Notes: generated by a model not told the origin, from the letters alone. Shown: positions 1 through 9,652, counted from the first letter of the stretch. The stretch: 64,000 nt of DNA from Streptomyces fagopyri (GCF_009498275.1 NZ_CP045643.1:4340001-4404000), one strand, 5' to 3'. Made by a program: numbers and translations.

Positions 1-2409
1 GAGCGTGATGGTGAAGAGCTGGTCCTCGGTCTGCAGGGAGCGCGAGTCCGTGCCCTTCTTCAGGTACGGCCCGTAGCGCCCGTTCTGCGCGGTGATCTCC
101 ACACCCTCGGCGTCCTTGCCGACGACGCGCGGCAGGGACATCAGTTTGAGGGCGTCCTGAAGGGTCACCGTGTCCAGCGACATGGACTTGAAGAGGGACG
201 CGGTACGCGGCTTGACGGCGTTCTTGCCCGTCTTCGGGGTGCCCTCGGGGAGCACCTCGGTGACGTACGGGCCGTAGCGGCCGTCCCGCGCGATGATCTG
301 GTGGCCCGACTCCGGGTCGTTGCCGAGTTCGAAGTCGCCGCTCGGCTTGGCGAGCAGTTCCTCCGCCAGTTCGACGGAGAGCTCGTCCGGGGCCAGGTCC
401 TCCGGCACGTCCGCGCGCTGGTGGTTCTCGGAGTCCTTCTCGCCGCGCTCGACGTAGGGGCCGTAGCGGCCCACGCGGAGCACGATGCCCTCGCCGACGG
501 GGAAGGACGACACCTCGCGGGCGTCGATGGCGCCCAGGTCGGTGACGAGCTCCTTGAGGCCGCCCAGGTGGTCGCCGTCGCCGTTCCCGGCCTCGGCGGC
601 GCCCGTCGCCTCGCCCTCGCCGAAGTAGAAGCGCCTGAGCCACGGCACGGCCCGCGCCTCGCCCCGCGCGATGCGGTCGAGGTCGTCCTCCATCTTGGCC
701 GTGAAGTCGTAGTCGACGAGCCGCCCGAAGTGCTTCTCCAGGAGGTTGACCACGGCGAAGCTCAGGAAGGACGGCACCAGGGCCGTGCCCTTCTTGAAGA
801 CATAGCCGCGGTCGAGGATCGTGCCGATGATCGACGCGTATGTCGACGGGCGGCCGATCTCGCGCTCTTCGAGCTCCTTGACCAGCGAGGCCTCGGTGTA
901 GCGGGCCGGCGGCTTGGTGGCGTGGCCGTCGACCGTGATCTCCTCGGAGGACAGCGGGTCGCCCTCGCCGACCTGGGGGAGCCGGCGCTCGCGGTCGTCG
1001 AGTTCGGCGTTCGGGTCGTCCGCGCCCTCGACGTAGGCCTTCAGGAAGCCGTGGAACGTGATCGTCTTGCCGGACGCGCTGAACTCGGCGTCACGGCCGT
1101 CGGCGGCCGCGCCGGCGATCTTCACCGTGACGGAGTTGCCGACCGCGTCCTTCATCTGGGAGGCGACGGTCCGCTTCCAGATCAGCTCGTACAGCTTGAA
1201 CTGGTCGCCGGTCAGACCCGTCTCGGCCGGGGTGCGGAAACGATCACCCGAAGGGCGGATCGCCTCGTGCGCCTCCTGCGCGTTCTTGACCTTTCCGGCG
1301 TACGTGCGCGGCTGGGCCGGCAGGTAGTCGGCGCCGTACAGCTGCGTGACCTGGGTGCGGGCCGCGGTGATCGCCGTGTCCGAGAGGGTCGTGGAGTCCG
1401 TACGCATGTACGTGATGAAGCCGTTCTCGTACAGCTTCTGGGCCACCTGCATGGTGGCCTTCGCGCCGAAGCCGAGCTTGCGCGAGGCCTCCTGCTGGAG
1501 GGTCGTCGTGCGGAACGGCGCGTACGGCGAACGGCGGTACGGCTTGGACTCGACCGAGCGGACCGAGAAGTCCGTGTTCTCCAGGGCGGCGGCGAGCGCG
1601 CGGGCGTTCGCCTCGTCCAGGTGGAGGGTGCTGGCGCTCTTCGACCGGCCGAGCGAGTCGAAGTCGCGGCCCTGGGCGACACGCTTGCCGTCGACCGCGG
1701 TGAGACGGGCGACCAGCGTGGACGGGTCGGACGCGTCCCCGCGCCGGCCCGTGCCGAAGGTGCCGGTCAGGTCCCAGTACTCGGCGGACCGGAAGGCGAT
1801 GCGCTCGCGCTCCCGCTCGACGACGAGGCGGGTCGCAACGGACTGGACACGGCCCGCCGACAGACGCGGCATGACCTTCTTCCACAGGACCGGCGAGACC
1901 TCGTAGCCGTAGAGGCGGTCCAGGATGCGGCGGGTCTCCTGGGCGTCGACCATGCGCTGGTTGAGCTCGCGCGGATTGGCGACGGCGCTGCGGATCGCGT
2001 CCTTGGTGATCTCGTGGAAGACCATCCGGTGGACGGGGACCTTGGGCTTCAGGACCTCGAGGAGGTGCCACGCGATGGCCTCGCCCTCGCGGTCCTCATC
2101 GGTGGCGAGGAAGAGTTCGTCGGAGTCCTTCAGCAGGTCCTTGAGCTTCTTGACCTGGGCCTTCTTGTCGGCGTTGACGACATAGATGGGCTGGAAGTCG
2201 TGCTCGACGTCCACGCCGAGGCGGCGCACCTCACCGGTGTACTCCTCCGGCACCTCCGCCGCGCCGTTGGGGAGGTCGCGGATGTGCCCGACGCTCGCTT
2301 CGACGACATAGCCGGGGCCGAGATAGCCCTTGATCGTCTTCGCCTTGGCAGGCGACTCGACGATGACGAGTCGGCGGCCGCCGTGTGCGGTGTCGCTGGT
2401 CGGGGACAA
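1..2409 (-). CDS. topA: DNA topoisomerase I (3' end outside window)
   Basis: Type IA topoisomerase that relaxes negatively supercoiled DNA by single-strand passage. About 803 N-terminal residues are visible. They include a TOPRIM domain beginning RLVIVESPAKAKTIKGYLG, the acidic motif DEDREGEAIAWHL, and the active-site region ITYMRTDST with the catalytic tyrosine near residue 334. The C-terminal DNA-binding part shows repeated GRYGPYV motifs and runs off the window edge. The start is TTG at 2409-2407, because the reading frame enters the conserved N-terminus SPTSDTAHGGRRLVIVES directly after it, with a GGAG-type ribosome site upstream. The neighbouring order matches the Streptomyces topA locus (SCO3543 from memory). 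Confidence 0.97.
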   Translation of the reverse strand, partial: MSPTSDTAHGGRRLVIVESPAKAKTIKGYLGPGYVVEASVGHIRDLPNGAAEVPEEYTGEVRRLGVDVEHDFQPIYVVNADKKAQVKKLKDLLKDSDELFLATDEDREGEAIAWHLLEVLKPKVPVHRMVFHEITKDAIRSAVANPRELNQRMVDAQETRRILDRLYGYEVSPVLWKKVMPRLSAGRVQSVATRLVVERERERIAFRSAEYWDLTGTFGTGRRGDASDPSTLVARLTAVDGKRVAQGRDFDSLGRSKSASTLHLDEANARALAAALENTDFSVRSVESKPYRRSPYAPFRTTTLQQEASRKLGFGAKATMQVAQKLYENGFITYMRTDSTTLSDTAITAARTQVTQLYGADYLPAQPRTYAGKVKNAQEAHEAIRPSGDRFRTPAETGLTGDQFKLYELIWKRTVASQMKDAVGNSVTVKIAGAAADGRDAEFSASGKTITFHGFLKAYVEGADDPNAELDDRERRLPQVGEGDPLSSEEITVDGHATKPPARYTEASLVKELEEREIGRPSTYASIIGTILDRGYVFKKGTALVPSFLSFAVVNLLEKHFGRLVDYDFTAKMEDDLDRIARGEARAVPWLRRFYFGEGEATGAAEAGNGDGDHLGGLKELVTDLGAIDAREVSSFPVGEGIVLRVGRYGPYVERGEKDSENHQRADVPEDLAPDELSVELAEELLAKPSGDFELGNDPESGHQIIARDGRYGPYVTEVLPEGTPKTGKNAVKPRTASLFKSMSLDTVTLQDALKLMSLPRVVGKDAEGVEITAQNGRYGPYLKKGTDSRSLQTEDQLFTITL

Positions 2410-2645
2410 CTTCGCTCTTCTCTCCGGTCGACGCAGGGGGTCTCCCCAGGCCTTGGTCCCGGGGGTCGGGTCATGCTGACGCTGCGGAGTGTGACGGTAC
2501 ATCCCGCCCCCGTGTCAAACGGGAAAAGCCCGCAACGGCCACTCGAACGGTAACCCGACTACCGCCATTCCTGCCGCCCGGAGTACGCAGCCGCCCTTTC
2601 GGCCCCATCCGGAGTGTGACCCCCCGGTTACCGGGGGGTCGGCTC

Positions 2646-2843
2646 TCACACGCGCGTGAAACACCACATCCCAAGTGCCAGCGCACCCGCTCCGGCGACG
2701 CTCGCGACCGTCGCCGATGCGACGCGGTTCACACCGGCGGCGATGGGCTCGCCCTGGCGCAGCCGCACCACCGTCCACGCCAGCAGTGCACCTCCGAACA
2801 GGGCGAACACCGTCCCCACGAAGATCGCCGGTCCACTTTCCAT
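2646..2843 (-). CDS. small membrane protein, unknown function
   Basis: A 65-residue protein with two hydrophobic segments (about 6-27 and 42-62) separated by a short charged loop. It fits a two-helix integral membrane protein. The ATG start at 2843 is chosen because a GGAAAGG sequence lies about 8 nt upstream and the hydrophobic segment begins right after it. A longer in-frame start at 2939 is possible but adds a proline- and arginine-rich tail. It lies upstream of topA on the same strand with about 235 bp between them. I do not recognise a family. Confidence 0.6.
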   Translation of the reverse strand: MESGPAIFVGTVFALFGGALLAWTVVRLRQGEPIAAGVNRVASATVASVAGAGALALGMWCFTRV

Positions 2844-2939
2844 CTCTGTTGCCTTTCCACCCCGGGTCCCAGGGTCGGGAGGCTGGCACGCCCCGGAAGC
2901 GACTGTGCGAACCTGCGGTGAACGCCGGGGGGACGGCAC

Positions 2940-3752
2940 CCCATCGGCGGGCCCTCAGCGCCCGGAACGCGGCCGCCGCGGATGCCCTCCGGGGCGTCCG
3001 CGCGTCGCCGGAACGGCGCGCCGGGCGCGGGACTGTGGCGAATTCGTCGCCCTCCGCCCCCGTCTCACCGGCGACTCACCCCTGCCACCCTCCTCGCCCT
3101 CCCCGCCGCGGGCCCTGAGCCGCCCTCCCGGTCGCGGGCCCTGAGGCAGCGGGCACGCTTCCCCGGCCGGTGGGCGGCGCGTGCGTGGATCTCCCGGTAC
3201 GTCCGGCGCCGGCCTGGAGATACGGCACCGGCCGGATGTTGGCCAGATTCGCATCCCGGCGAGGGCCGTACCCGGCGACGGGCCCTGCGGGCGGCACCGG
3301 CGGCGGGTCCACACGAGGACAGTGGGTCCTGCGGGGGACGTCGGTGACGGGGCCCGACAGCGGACTCGGTGACGGGTCCTGACCGCCGACCTTGGCAAAG
3401 CTCCTGGCTAAGGGTCTCGGCAACGCGTCCTGGCTAAGGGTCCCGGCAACGCGTCCTGGCTGGGCGCCCGGTGGCCGTACGGGGGAACCCGGTCGGGCAT
3501 CCCGGCCGAGGCCACGGGGCAGGCCCCGATCGGATCCAGCGGCCGGCGGAGGGACCTCGGCGAACGATCCCGTGAACCCGGTCGCCTTCCGACCCGAACG
3601 GCCCCGGCGAAGGTCCCGGTGAACCCCAAAGACGCTCCCGGTCCGGCGGACGGCGGAGAATCCGGTGGCCGGCAGAGCATCCGATCGCGCGGCAGAGCAT
3701 CCGGTGGCCCGGCGGAGCGCGCGTCGCGGTCCGCCGGGAAGGGTGCCCCTCG
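2940..3752. other. gene-free interval with short tandem repeats
   Basis: About 0.8 kb without a supported gene. Open frames exist on both strands but look like high-GC background: they overlap each other and consist mostly of Arg, Pro and Gly. The right half (about 3350-3730) contains imperfect short repeats, including GGCTAAGGGT and CAGAGCATCCG copies. No terminator with a U-run and no clear promoter was seen. Confidence 0.5.
3403..3464. repeat. 26-bp tandem repeat, about 2.3 copies
   Basis: Two adjacent 26-bp units at 3403-3428 and 3429-3454 begin CCTGGCTAAGGGT and differ at one base. The start of a third unit follows. Noncoding; function unknown. Confidence 0.8.
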
Positions 3753-5273
3753 TCACTCCGCGGGCTCGAGGAACCCCTGTTCCACCAGCAGCCGGATCTG
3801 GCCGGGCGTCCGGTCGCGCAGCAACACCGGGTCCTCTCCGACCAGTTGGGCGATGGCGTCGAGGATCCGTCCGGCGCTCAGGGTGCCGTCGCACACGCCG
3901 GCGAAGCCCGCGCCGACCGTGTCCACCTTGGTGGCCCGCCGCATCCCTCGGTTCTGGCGCAGCACCACATGTTCCGGGTCCTCGGCGCCGGGCAGCCCGA
4001 CCTGCTCCTGGACCACCTCGGCCGTGAGTCTGAAGTGCCCGGCGAGCAGCGCCGCGTCGTCGCTGGCCCGCAGGAAGTCGATCCGGGCGAAGTGCGCGCG
4101 CACGGTGTCGCCGAGCGGCTGCTCGACGGGGTGCGGCCACTCCTCGACCGTGATCGAGGGCTCGGCGGCCGCCGTCCTGCGCAGCGTGATCCACCCGAAG
4201 CCGACCGCCTTGACCTTGCGCGCCTCGAACTCGTCCAGCCAGGCGTCGTACCGCGCCTGGTACTCGGCCGGGTCGGAGCGGTGGTCGCCCGCGTCGCGCA
4301 GCCACAACTCGGCGTACTGCGTGATGTCCTGGACCTCGCGCTGAACGATCCAGGCGTCACAGCCGCGCGGCACCCAGGAGCGCAGCCGGTCCTGCCAGTC
4401 CTCGCCCTCCACGTGCTGCCAGTTGGCCAGGAACTGGGCATATCCCCCTTCGTTCAGCCGGTCCCCCGACTGCTGGACGAGCGTGCGGCACAGATCGTCC
4501 CCGCCCATCCCGCCGTCGCGGTAGGTGAGCCGGGCGCCGGGCGAGATCACGAAGGGCGGGTTGGAGACGATCAGGTCGTACGTCTCGTCGTCCGCGACCG
4601 GCTCGAAGAGCGAGCCCTCGCGCAGGTCGGCCGCCGGGGCGCCGGAGAGCGCCAGGGTGAGCGCGGTGATGTGCAGCGCGCGCGGGTTGAGGTCGGTCGC
4701 GGTCACGCGTGTGGCGTGCTGGGCCGCGTGCAGTGCCTGGATACCGGAGCCGGTGCCGAGATCGAGCGCGGCGGCGACGGGCTCGCGGACCGTGATGCCG
4801 GCCAGGGTCGTGGACGCGCCGCCCACGCCGAGGACGACGCCCTCCTCACGGCTTCCGATGCCGCCCGCGCCACCGACGGCGCACCCGAGGTCGGACACGA
4901 TGAACCAGTCCTCGCCACCGGGTCCCCCGTACGGCCGGACGTCCACCGTCGCGGTGACCTCGGCGCCGCCCACGCGGGTCAGCCAGCCGCTCTCCAGGCA
5001 GTCCTCGACCGGCAGCACGTCCGCCACGCGCGCGTGCGGCACGGGCTGCTGCAACAGGAACAGCCGGACGAGCGTCTCCAGGGGCGTGTCGCCGCGGGTC
5101 GCGCGCAGCGCGGGCACGGTCTCGCTGCGCGCCAGCGCCGTGTAGGCGGGTGCGCCGAGCAGGTCGAGCATTCCGTCGGCGGTGAACGAGGCGCCGAGCA
5201 GGGCGTCCCGCAGCCGAGCGGCGACGTCGACGCGGTCGGACGAGGGCAACGGTGGCAGGCTGGTGTGACTCAC
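3753..5273 (-). CDS. class I SAM-dependent methyltransferase
   Basis: A 506-residue protein with an N-terminal domain of about 170 residues and a Rossmann methyltransferase core. The core shows motif I ALDLGTGSGIQALHAA, an acidic residue after beta-2 (ATDLNPRAL) and the catalytic-type motif IVSNPPFVISP. The NPPF motif is typical of N-methyltransferases acting on amino groups of nucleobases or glutamine (HemK/RsmC-like). The target is not deducible here. The start is uncertain: GTG at 5273 begins SHTSLPPLPSSDRVDV, but the GGGGAGG ribosome-like sequence touches it rather than standing 5-9 nt away. Upstream sequence is a repeat array that would encode low-complexity Cys/Pro/Arg sequence. Confidence 0.9.
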   Translation of the reverse strand: MSHTSLPPLPSSDRVDVAARLRDALLGASFTADGMLDLLGAPAYTALARSETVPALRATRGDTPLETLVRLFLLQQPVPHARVADVLPVEDCLESGWLTRVGGAEVTATVDVRPYGGPGGEDWFIVSDLGCAVGGAGGIGSREEGVVLGVGGASTTLAGITVREPVAAALDLGTGSGIQALHAAQHATRVTATDLNPRALHITALTLALSGAPAADLREGSLFEPVADDETYDLIVSNPPFVISPGARLTYRDGGMGGDDLCRTLVQQSGDRLNEGGYAQFLANWQHVEGEDWQDRLRSWVPRGCDAWIVQREVQDITQYAELWLRDAGDHRSDPAEYQARYDAWLDEFEARKVKAVGFGWITLRRTAAAEPSITVEEWPHPVEQPLGDTVRAHFARIDFLRASDDAALLAGHFRLTAEVVQEQVGLPGAEDPEHVVLRQNRGMRRATKVDTVGAGFAGVCDGTLSAGRILDAIAQLVGEDPVLLRDRTPGQIRLLVEQGFLEPAE

Positions 5274-5309
5274 CTCCCCATTGTGTCCGCTCCCGCCGAC
5301 CGGCACGCA

Positions 5310-5540
5310 CTCCTGTGGACAGCGGCACGCGCGCCTGTGGACAGCGGCGGGTCCTCCTGTGGACACGCGGGGCGGGGACCCGGCACGCAGCGCGTACCGG
5401 GTCCTGGTGGCGAGACGTACCGGGCCCTGGTGGGGACACGTACCGGGCGCGTTGGGACACGTACCGGGTCCTCGTGGGGACACGTACCGGGCCCCGGTTC
5501 GGACACGTACCGGGCCCCGGTTCGGATACGTACCGGGTCC
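5310..5540. repeat. 22-24 bp periodic repeat array upstream of methyltransferase
   Basis: Seven copies of CGTACCGGG occur at 5393, 5415, 5439, 5460, 5483, 5506 and 5529 (spacing 21-24 bp), mostly within a unit resembling GGGACACGTACCGGGCCC. Just before them are three copies of TGTGGACA at 5314, 5336 and 5358, exactly 22 bp apart. The array lies between the methyltransferase start and the lipoprotein stop, both leftward. TGTGGACA is close to the reverse complement of the Streptomyces DnaA box TTGTCCACA. Confidence 0.85.
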
Positions 5541-5576
5541 CTCGTCGAGGTGGGCGGCCGCTGGGCCGCCGGCGGC

Positions 5577-6149
5577 TCAGCCCTGGGCCGCGGAGGGCGA
5601 CGCGCCCGACTTGCAGCTCTCCTGCTTGGCCATCGCCTTGCCCACGTCACCCTCCTCCAGCTTCTTCAGCGCGTCGTTGCCGCTCTGGCTCAGTTTGGCG
5701 AGCTGCGTCGCGATGCCCTTGAGACCGTCCGCGAACTTCGCCTGGTCCTTCGTGTCGAGCCCGTCGACCTGCTTCTTGAGGGCCGCGTAGGACGCGGAGA
5801 TGCCGTTGAGCTCCTTCACGGCGTCCGTCTGCTTCTGCTTGCCGTCGGTGACGTCGGGCGGGCCGGCGCCGTCGACCGCGGCGCCGATCGCCTTGTAGGC
5901 GTCCGACATGTCCTGGAAGGCCTGCGCGTCCGTCGTCCGGACGGCGTCCGGCGCGCTGTTGTCCGAGGTCTCCTTCTGGATCGCGGCGTTGGCGGCCTCG
6001 ATCTTCTTGGCCTGCGGCTGTACCGCGTCACAGACCTGCTTGGCCCAGGAGTTCAGCTTGTCGTCGTTGCCGTTGTCGCTGCTGCATCCCGACAGCGCCA
6101 GTACCAGTACCGCACCGCCGGACAGTGCGGCCGTGAGCTTCTTGTTCAC
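5577..6149 (-). CDS. small secreted lipoprotein
   Basis: A 190-residue protein with a lipoprotein signal: a short basic start (NKK), the hydrophobic stretch LTAALSGGAVLVLAL, and the lipobox LSGC. The mature part is rich in Ala, Lys, Asp and Gln and is predicted to be mostly helical, with no catalytic motif. GTG at 6149 is preferred because GGAAGGG lies 9 nt upstream and it gives a normal-length signal peptide. ATG at 6167 is the alternative. It would be anchored on the outer face of the membrane. The function is unknown; the family recurs beside hppA in streptomycetes. Confidence 0.85.
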   Translation of the reverse strand: MNKKLTAALSGGAVLVLALSGCSSDNGNDDKLNSWAKQVCDAVQPQAKKIEAANAAIQKETSDNSAPDAVRTTDAQAFQDMSDAYKAIGAAVDGAGPPDVTDGKQKQTDAVKELNGISASYAALKKQVDGLDTKDQAKFADGLKGIATQLAKLSQSGNDALKKLEEGDVGKAMAKQESCKSGASPSAAQG

Positions 6150-6296
6150 CGGATTGGTCCCTTCCATGGCTCTCGGCCCCGGAACATACACGCCATCCGG
6201 GCGACATCCGCGGGGCGTGCGCCCGGTTCACCCCTTATTGAAGCCATTTGCACCAAGCGAGAGAAGGCTCACGGCGCGGGTGTGAACACACACAGA

Positions 6297-6334
6297 GCGG
6301 GCGGGCGGCGCGTCAATACGCGCCGCCCGCCCGC
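6297..6334 (-). terminator. 17-bp hairpin terminator after hppA
   Basis: A perfect 17-bp inverted repeat (6297-6313 with 6318-6334) closes a 4-nt loop, all G+C in the lower stem. It lies 39 bp downstream of the hppA stop and upstream of the lipoprotein start, so it probably ends the hppA transcript. There is no U-run, as is common in Streptomyces. Confidence 0.85.
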
Positions 6335-6372
6335 CCGTTGGCCGGTACCTGGCCAGATGGACAACCCTGGAG

Positions 6373-8778
6373 CTACGAAACCACCGCCGCGTCCGGCGAC
6401 TTGGAGACCCGTTCCGCGTCCTCCTCGTCGCCCACCGCGAGCCCGCGTCGCTTGGAGACGTACACCGCGACCACGATCACGAGCAGCGAGAGCGCCGCGA
6501 TCAGGATGCGCAGCGCGAGGTTCTTGTCGTCGCCGTACGAGAACTTGACGACCGCCGGGGCGATCAGCAGCGCCACCAGGTTCATCACCTTCAGGAGCGG
6601 GTTGATCGCGGGTCCCGCGGTGTCCTTGAAGGGGTCACCGACGGTGTCGCCGATCACCGTGGCGGCGTGCGCCTCGCTGCCCTTGCCGCCGTGATGGCCG
6701 TCCTCCACGAGTTTCTTCGCGTTGTCCCACGCGCCGCCGGAGTTGGCGAGGAAGACGGCCATCAGGGTGCCGGTGCCGATCGCGCCCGCGAGATACGAGC
6801 CGAGCGCGCCGACGCCGAGTGTGAAGCCGATGGCGATGGGCGCCAGGACGGCGAGCAGACCCGGGGTGGCCAGCTCCCGCAGGGCGTCCTTGGTGCAGAT
6901 GTCGACGACCCGCCCGTATTCGGGCTTCTCCGTGTAGTCCATGATCCCGGGGTGCTCGCGGAACTGCCGCCGCACCTCGTAGACCACGGCCCCCGCGGAG
7001 CGCGACACGGCGTTGATCGCGAGACCCGAGAAGAGGAACACGACGGCCGCGCCGGCGATCAGACCCACCAGGTTGTTGGGCTGGGAGATGTCCATCATCA
7101 GGTTCAACGGCGCGCCGGGCCCGGAGACCTTCTCGCCCACGTCGTTCGCGGCCGACAGGATCGCGTCCCGGTACGACCCGAAGAGCGCCGAGGCCGCGAG
7201 GACGGCCGTGGCGATCGCGATGCCCTTGGTGATGGCCTTGGTGGTGTTGCCCACCGCGTCCAGGTCGGTGAGCACCTGGGCGCCCGCGCCCGTGACGTCG
7301 CCCGACATCTCCGCGATGCCCTGGGCGTTGTCGGAGACCGGGCCGAAGGTGTCCATGGCGACGATGACACCGACCGTGGTGAGCAGGCCGGTCCCGGCCA
7401 GCGCCACGGCGAAGAGCGCCAGCGTGATGGACGTGCCGCCGAGCAGGAAGGCCCCGTACACGCCGAGACCGATCAGCAGGGCGGTGTACACGGCCGATTC
7501 GAGACCGATGGAGATACCGGCCAGGATGACCGTGGCCGCGCCGGTGAGCGAGCTCTTGCCGATGTCCCGTACGGGACGGCGGGTGGTCTCGGTGAAGTAG
7601 CCGGTCAACTGCTGGATGAGCGCGGCCATCACGATGCCGATCGCGACGGCCACCACCGCGAGGATCCGCGGATCGCCGCTCTTCGCCGCGATCGCCGCGT
7701 CCGTGACGCCGTCCAGCCCGGAGTACTTCCCCGGCAGGTAGGCGAAGACGGCCACCGCGACCAGCACCAGCGAGATCACCGCGGAGACGAAGAATCCACG
7801 GTTGATCGCGGACATGCCGCTGCGGTCGGAACGGCGTGGTGCCACCGCGAAGATGCCGACCATGGCCGTGAGGACGCCGATCGCGGGCACGATCAGCGGG
7901 AAGGCGAGCCCGGAGTCTCCGAACGCCGCCTTGCCGAGGATCAGCGCCGCGACGAGCGTGACGGCATACGACTCGAAGAGGTCGGCGGCCATGCCGGCGC
8001 AGTCCCCGACGTTGTCGCCCACGTTGTCCGCGATGGTCGCGGCGTTGCGCGGGTCGTCCTCCGGGATGCCCTGCTCGACCTTGCCGACCAGGTCGGCGCC
8101 GACGTCGGCGGCCTTGGTGAAGATGCCGCCGCCGACACGCATGAACATGGCGATCAGCGCGGCGCCGAGCCCGAATCCCTCCAGGACCTTCGGCGCGTCG
8201 GCCGCGTACACCAGCACCACACAGGAGGCGCCCAGCAGACCGAGCCCCACCGTGAACATGCCGACGACGCCGCCCGTGCGGAATGCGATCTTCATGGCTT
8301 TGTGCGAGACGGCGGTGAGATCCTTTTCGGGTTCACCCGCGGCCGGAGTCGCTTCCCGTGCCGCGGCGGCCACGCGGACATTGCTCCGGACGGCGAGCCA
8401 CATACCGATATATCCGGTGGTCGCCGAGAACACCGCGCCGATCAGGAAGAAGATCGACCTTCCGGCACGCTGATTCCAGTCGTCCGCGGGCAGCAGCATG
8501 AGCAGGAAGAACACCACGGAGGCGAATACCGCCAGGGTGCGCAACTGCCGCCCCAGGTAGGCGTTCGCGCCCTCCTGGACCGCTGCCGCGATCTCCTTCA
8601 TGCTGTCGGTGCCCTCGCCGGCCGCGAGCACCTGTCGTACCAGGACCCCGGCGACCGCCAGAGCCGCCAGCGCGACGACACCGATGACCATCACGATCAG
8701 GCGATTGTCGTCGGTCAGAACTGCGGCTGCGAAGGTTGTGGGATGGTCAAACTGATGAGGGGTAGAAAGCCCCGCCAT
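6373..8778 (-). CDS. hppA: K+-independent proton-translocating pyrophosphatase
   Basis: An 801-residue membrane-bound pyrophosphatase that hydrolyses cytoplasmic pyrophosphate and pumps H+ out of the cytoplasm. It has about 16 hydrophobic helices. Substrate-binding motifs include DVGADLVGKVE, ADNVGDNVGDCAG and GDTVGDPFKDTAGPAIN. The GNTTKA motif carries lysine (about residue 514) where the K+-dependent class has alanine; in this family that substitution marks K+-independent H+ pumps. The C-terminal tail is acidic. ATG at 8778 gives the usual length. It is flanked by a hairpin terminator downstream and about 320 bp of noncoding sequence upstream. Confidence 0.97.
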   Translation of the reverse strand: MAGLSTPHQFDHPTTFAAAVLTDDNRLIVMVIGVVALAALAVAGVLVRQVLAAGEGTDSMKEIAAAVQEGANAYLGRQLRTLAVFASVVFFLLMLLPADDWNQRAGRSIFFLIGAVFSATTGYIGMWLAVRSNVRVAAAAREATPAAGEPEKDLTAVSHKAMKIAFRTGGVVGMFTVGLGLLGASCVVLVYAADAPKVLEGFGLGAALIAMFMRVGGGIFTKAADVGADLVGKVEQGIPEDDPRNAATIADNVGDNVGDCAGMAADLFESYAVTLVAALILGKAAFGDSGLAFPLIVPAIGVLTAMVGIFAVAPRRSDRSGMSAINRGFFVSAVISLVLVAVAVFAYLPGKYSGLDGVTDAAIAAKSGDPRILAVVAVAIGIVMAALIQQLTGYFTETTRRPVRDIGKSSLTGAATVILAGISIGLESAVYTALLIGLGVYGAFLLGGTSITLALFAVALAGTGLLTTVGVIVAMDTFGPVSDNAQGIAEMSGDVTGAGAQVLTDLDAVGNTTKAITKGIAIATAVLAASALFGSYRDAILSAANDVGEKVSGPGAPLNLMMDISQPNNLVGLIAGAAVVFLFSGLAINAVSRSAGAVVYEVRRQFREHPGIMDYTEKPEYGRVVDICTKDALRELATPGLLAVLAPIAIGFTLGVGALGSYLAGAIGTGTLMAVFLANSGGAWDNAKKLVEDGHHGGKGSEAHAATVIGDTVGDPFKDTAGPAINPLLKVMNLVALLIAPAVVKFSYGDDKNLALRILIAALSLLVIVVAVYVSKRRGLAVGDEEDAERVSKSPDAAVVS

Positions 8779-9100
8779 TCGTCCTCCTTGACGCCTGTGC
8801 TGAGCTCAAGATGTGGACGGATTGTAGGTACCGGAACCTGATCAAAACAGTACGCGGTAAACGGAATTCGCCTTCACATCCCCGTCAGCAAATGATCGAC
8901 GGGCGTCCACAGAACCCAAAAGAGGTAATGCCCCAAAAGCGTTGACCCTTGATCAAATAATCGCGTGATTGATCGTGAACCAATTCACGAATGGCGCCCG
9001 CAGTCATCTCACCTGCCCGGGCGCAAGAAAAAGGGCCCTGCGAGGCAGGGCCCTTCGTGTGATGAGTGTGTCTTGTACGTGTCCTGCTACGAGGGGGACA
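8779..9100. other. noncoding interval upstream of hppA
   Basis: About 320 bp, clearly more A+T-rich than its surroundings between 8820 and 9000, as expected for the hppA promoter region. No convincing -35/-10 pair was assigned. The left edge of the anti-sigma-factor gene's terminator lies at 9031. Confidence 0.5.
9031..9055 (-). terminator. rho-independent terminator after anti-sigma gene
   Basis: A 10-bp stem (9031-9040 with 9046-9055, AAGGGCCCTG and its complement) closes a 5-nt loop. Read leftward, it is followed by a T-rich tract (complement of 9027-9032). It lies 46 bp past the stop of the 9101-9538 gene. Confidence 0.85.
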
Positions 9101-9538
9101 TCAGGGAACGAGCGTGACCGGCGGCGTGGTCGGCCAGCTCATCCTGATCAGTCCACCGTGCTCGCCGGCGCTGACCTCGACGTCGTCGACGAGGCCGCTG
9201 ATGACCGCAAGGCCCATCTCGTCCTCCTCGGTGTCCGTGTCGGCATCGCCGGGAGAGGCTCCGGGCACCGTCGCACCGGGCACCGAACGCGGCGCCTCGT
9301 CGCCGACCTCGATGGAGAACTGCTTCTCCTCCTCGATCAGCGTCACCCGCACCGGCGCCGAGATGCCGCTGCTCTGGTGCAGTCCGACGGCACGGCTGCA
9401 GGCCTCGCCCACGGCGAGTCTGAGCTCGTCGAGAACGGCCTCGTCCACTCCGGCCCTGCGCGCCACCGCTGCCGCCACCAGTCGGGCGGTCCTGACGTGC
9501 TCGGGCAGCGCGCTGAAGCGGAGTTCAACGGTGGCCAT
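9101..9538 (-). CDS. RsbW-like anti-sigma factor, BldG partner
   Basis: A 145-residue GHKL-type ATP-binding protein. The N-terminal half has the anti-sigma/kinase helix VDEAVLDELRLAVGEACSRAV, where the glutamate and downstream residues match the N-box. The region DEMGLAVISGLVDDVEV gives the G-box. Proteins of this kind bind a sigma factor and phosphorylate an STAS-domain antagonist. It lies immediately downstream of bldG on the same strand (114 bp gap), as in S. coelicolor (SCO3548 from memory), where it is the proposed BldG partner. An acidic insert (DADTDTEEDE) precedes the G-box. Confidence 0.9.
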   Translation of the reverse strand: MATVELRFSALPEHVRTARLVAAAVARRAGVDEAVLDELRLAVGEACSRAVGLHQSSGISAPVRVTLIEEEKQFSIEVGDEAPRSVPGATVPGASPGDADTDTEEDEMGLAVISGLVDDVEVSAGEHGGLIRMSWPTTPPVTLVP

Positions 9539-9652
9539 GCATCCCCCTCACCTACGGGCGTGCTGTCAGGGGGCCGGGCCGCCGAGGCCCGGTCCCCCTC
9601 CATTGCTTCTACCGTCTCGGACGCCACGCTCCCGCGGCGCCCCGCGACGGGG

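Noticed and set aside
301..2553. A 750-codon plus-strand frame
   Set aside because: Antisense shadow of topA, whose minus-strand translation contains all type IA topoisomerase motifs.
5314..5365. Three DnaA-box-like motifs as a chromosomal origin
   Set aside because: Only three near matches at exact 22-bp spacing within a larger repeat array, with no dnaA or dnaN nearby. Streptomyces oriC has many boxes between those genes.
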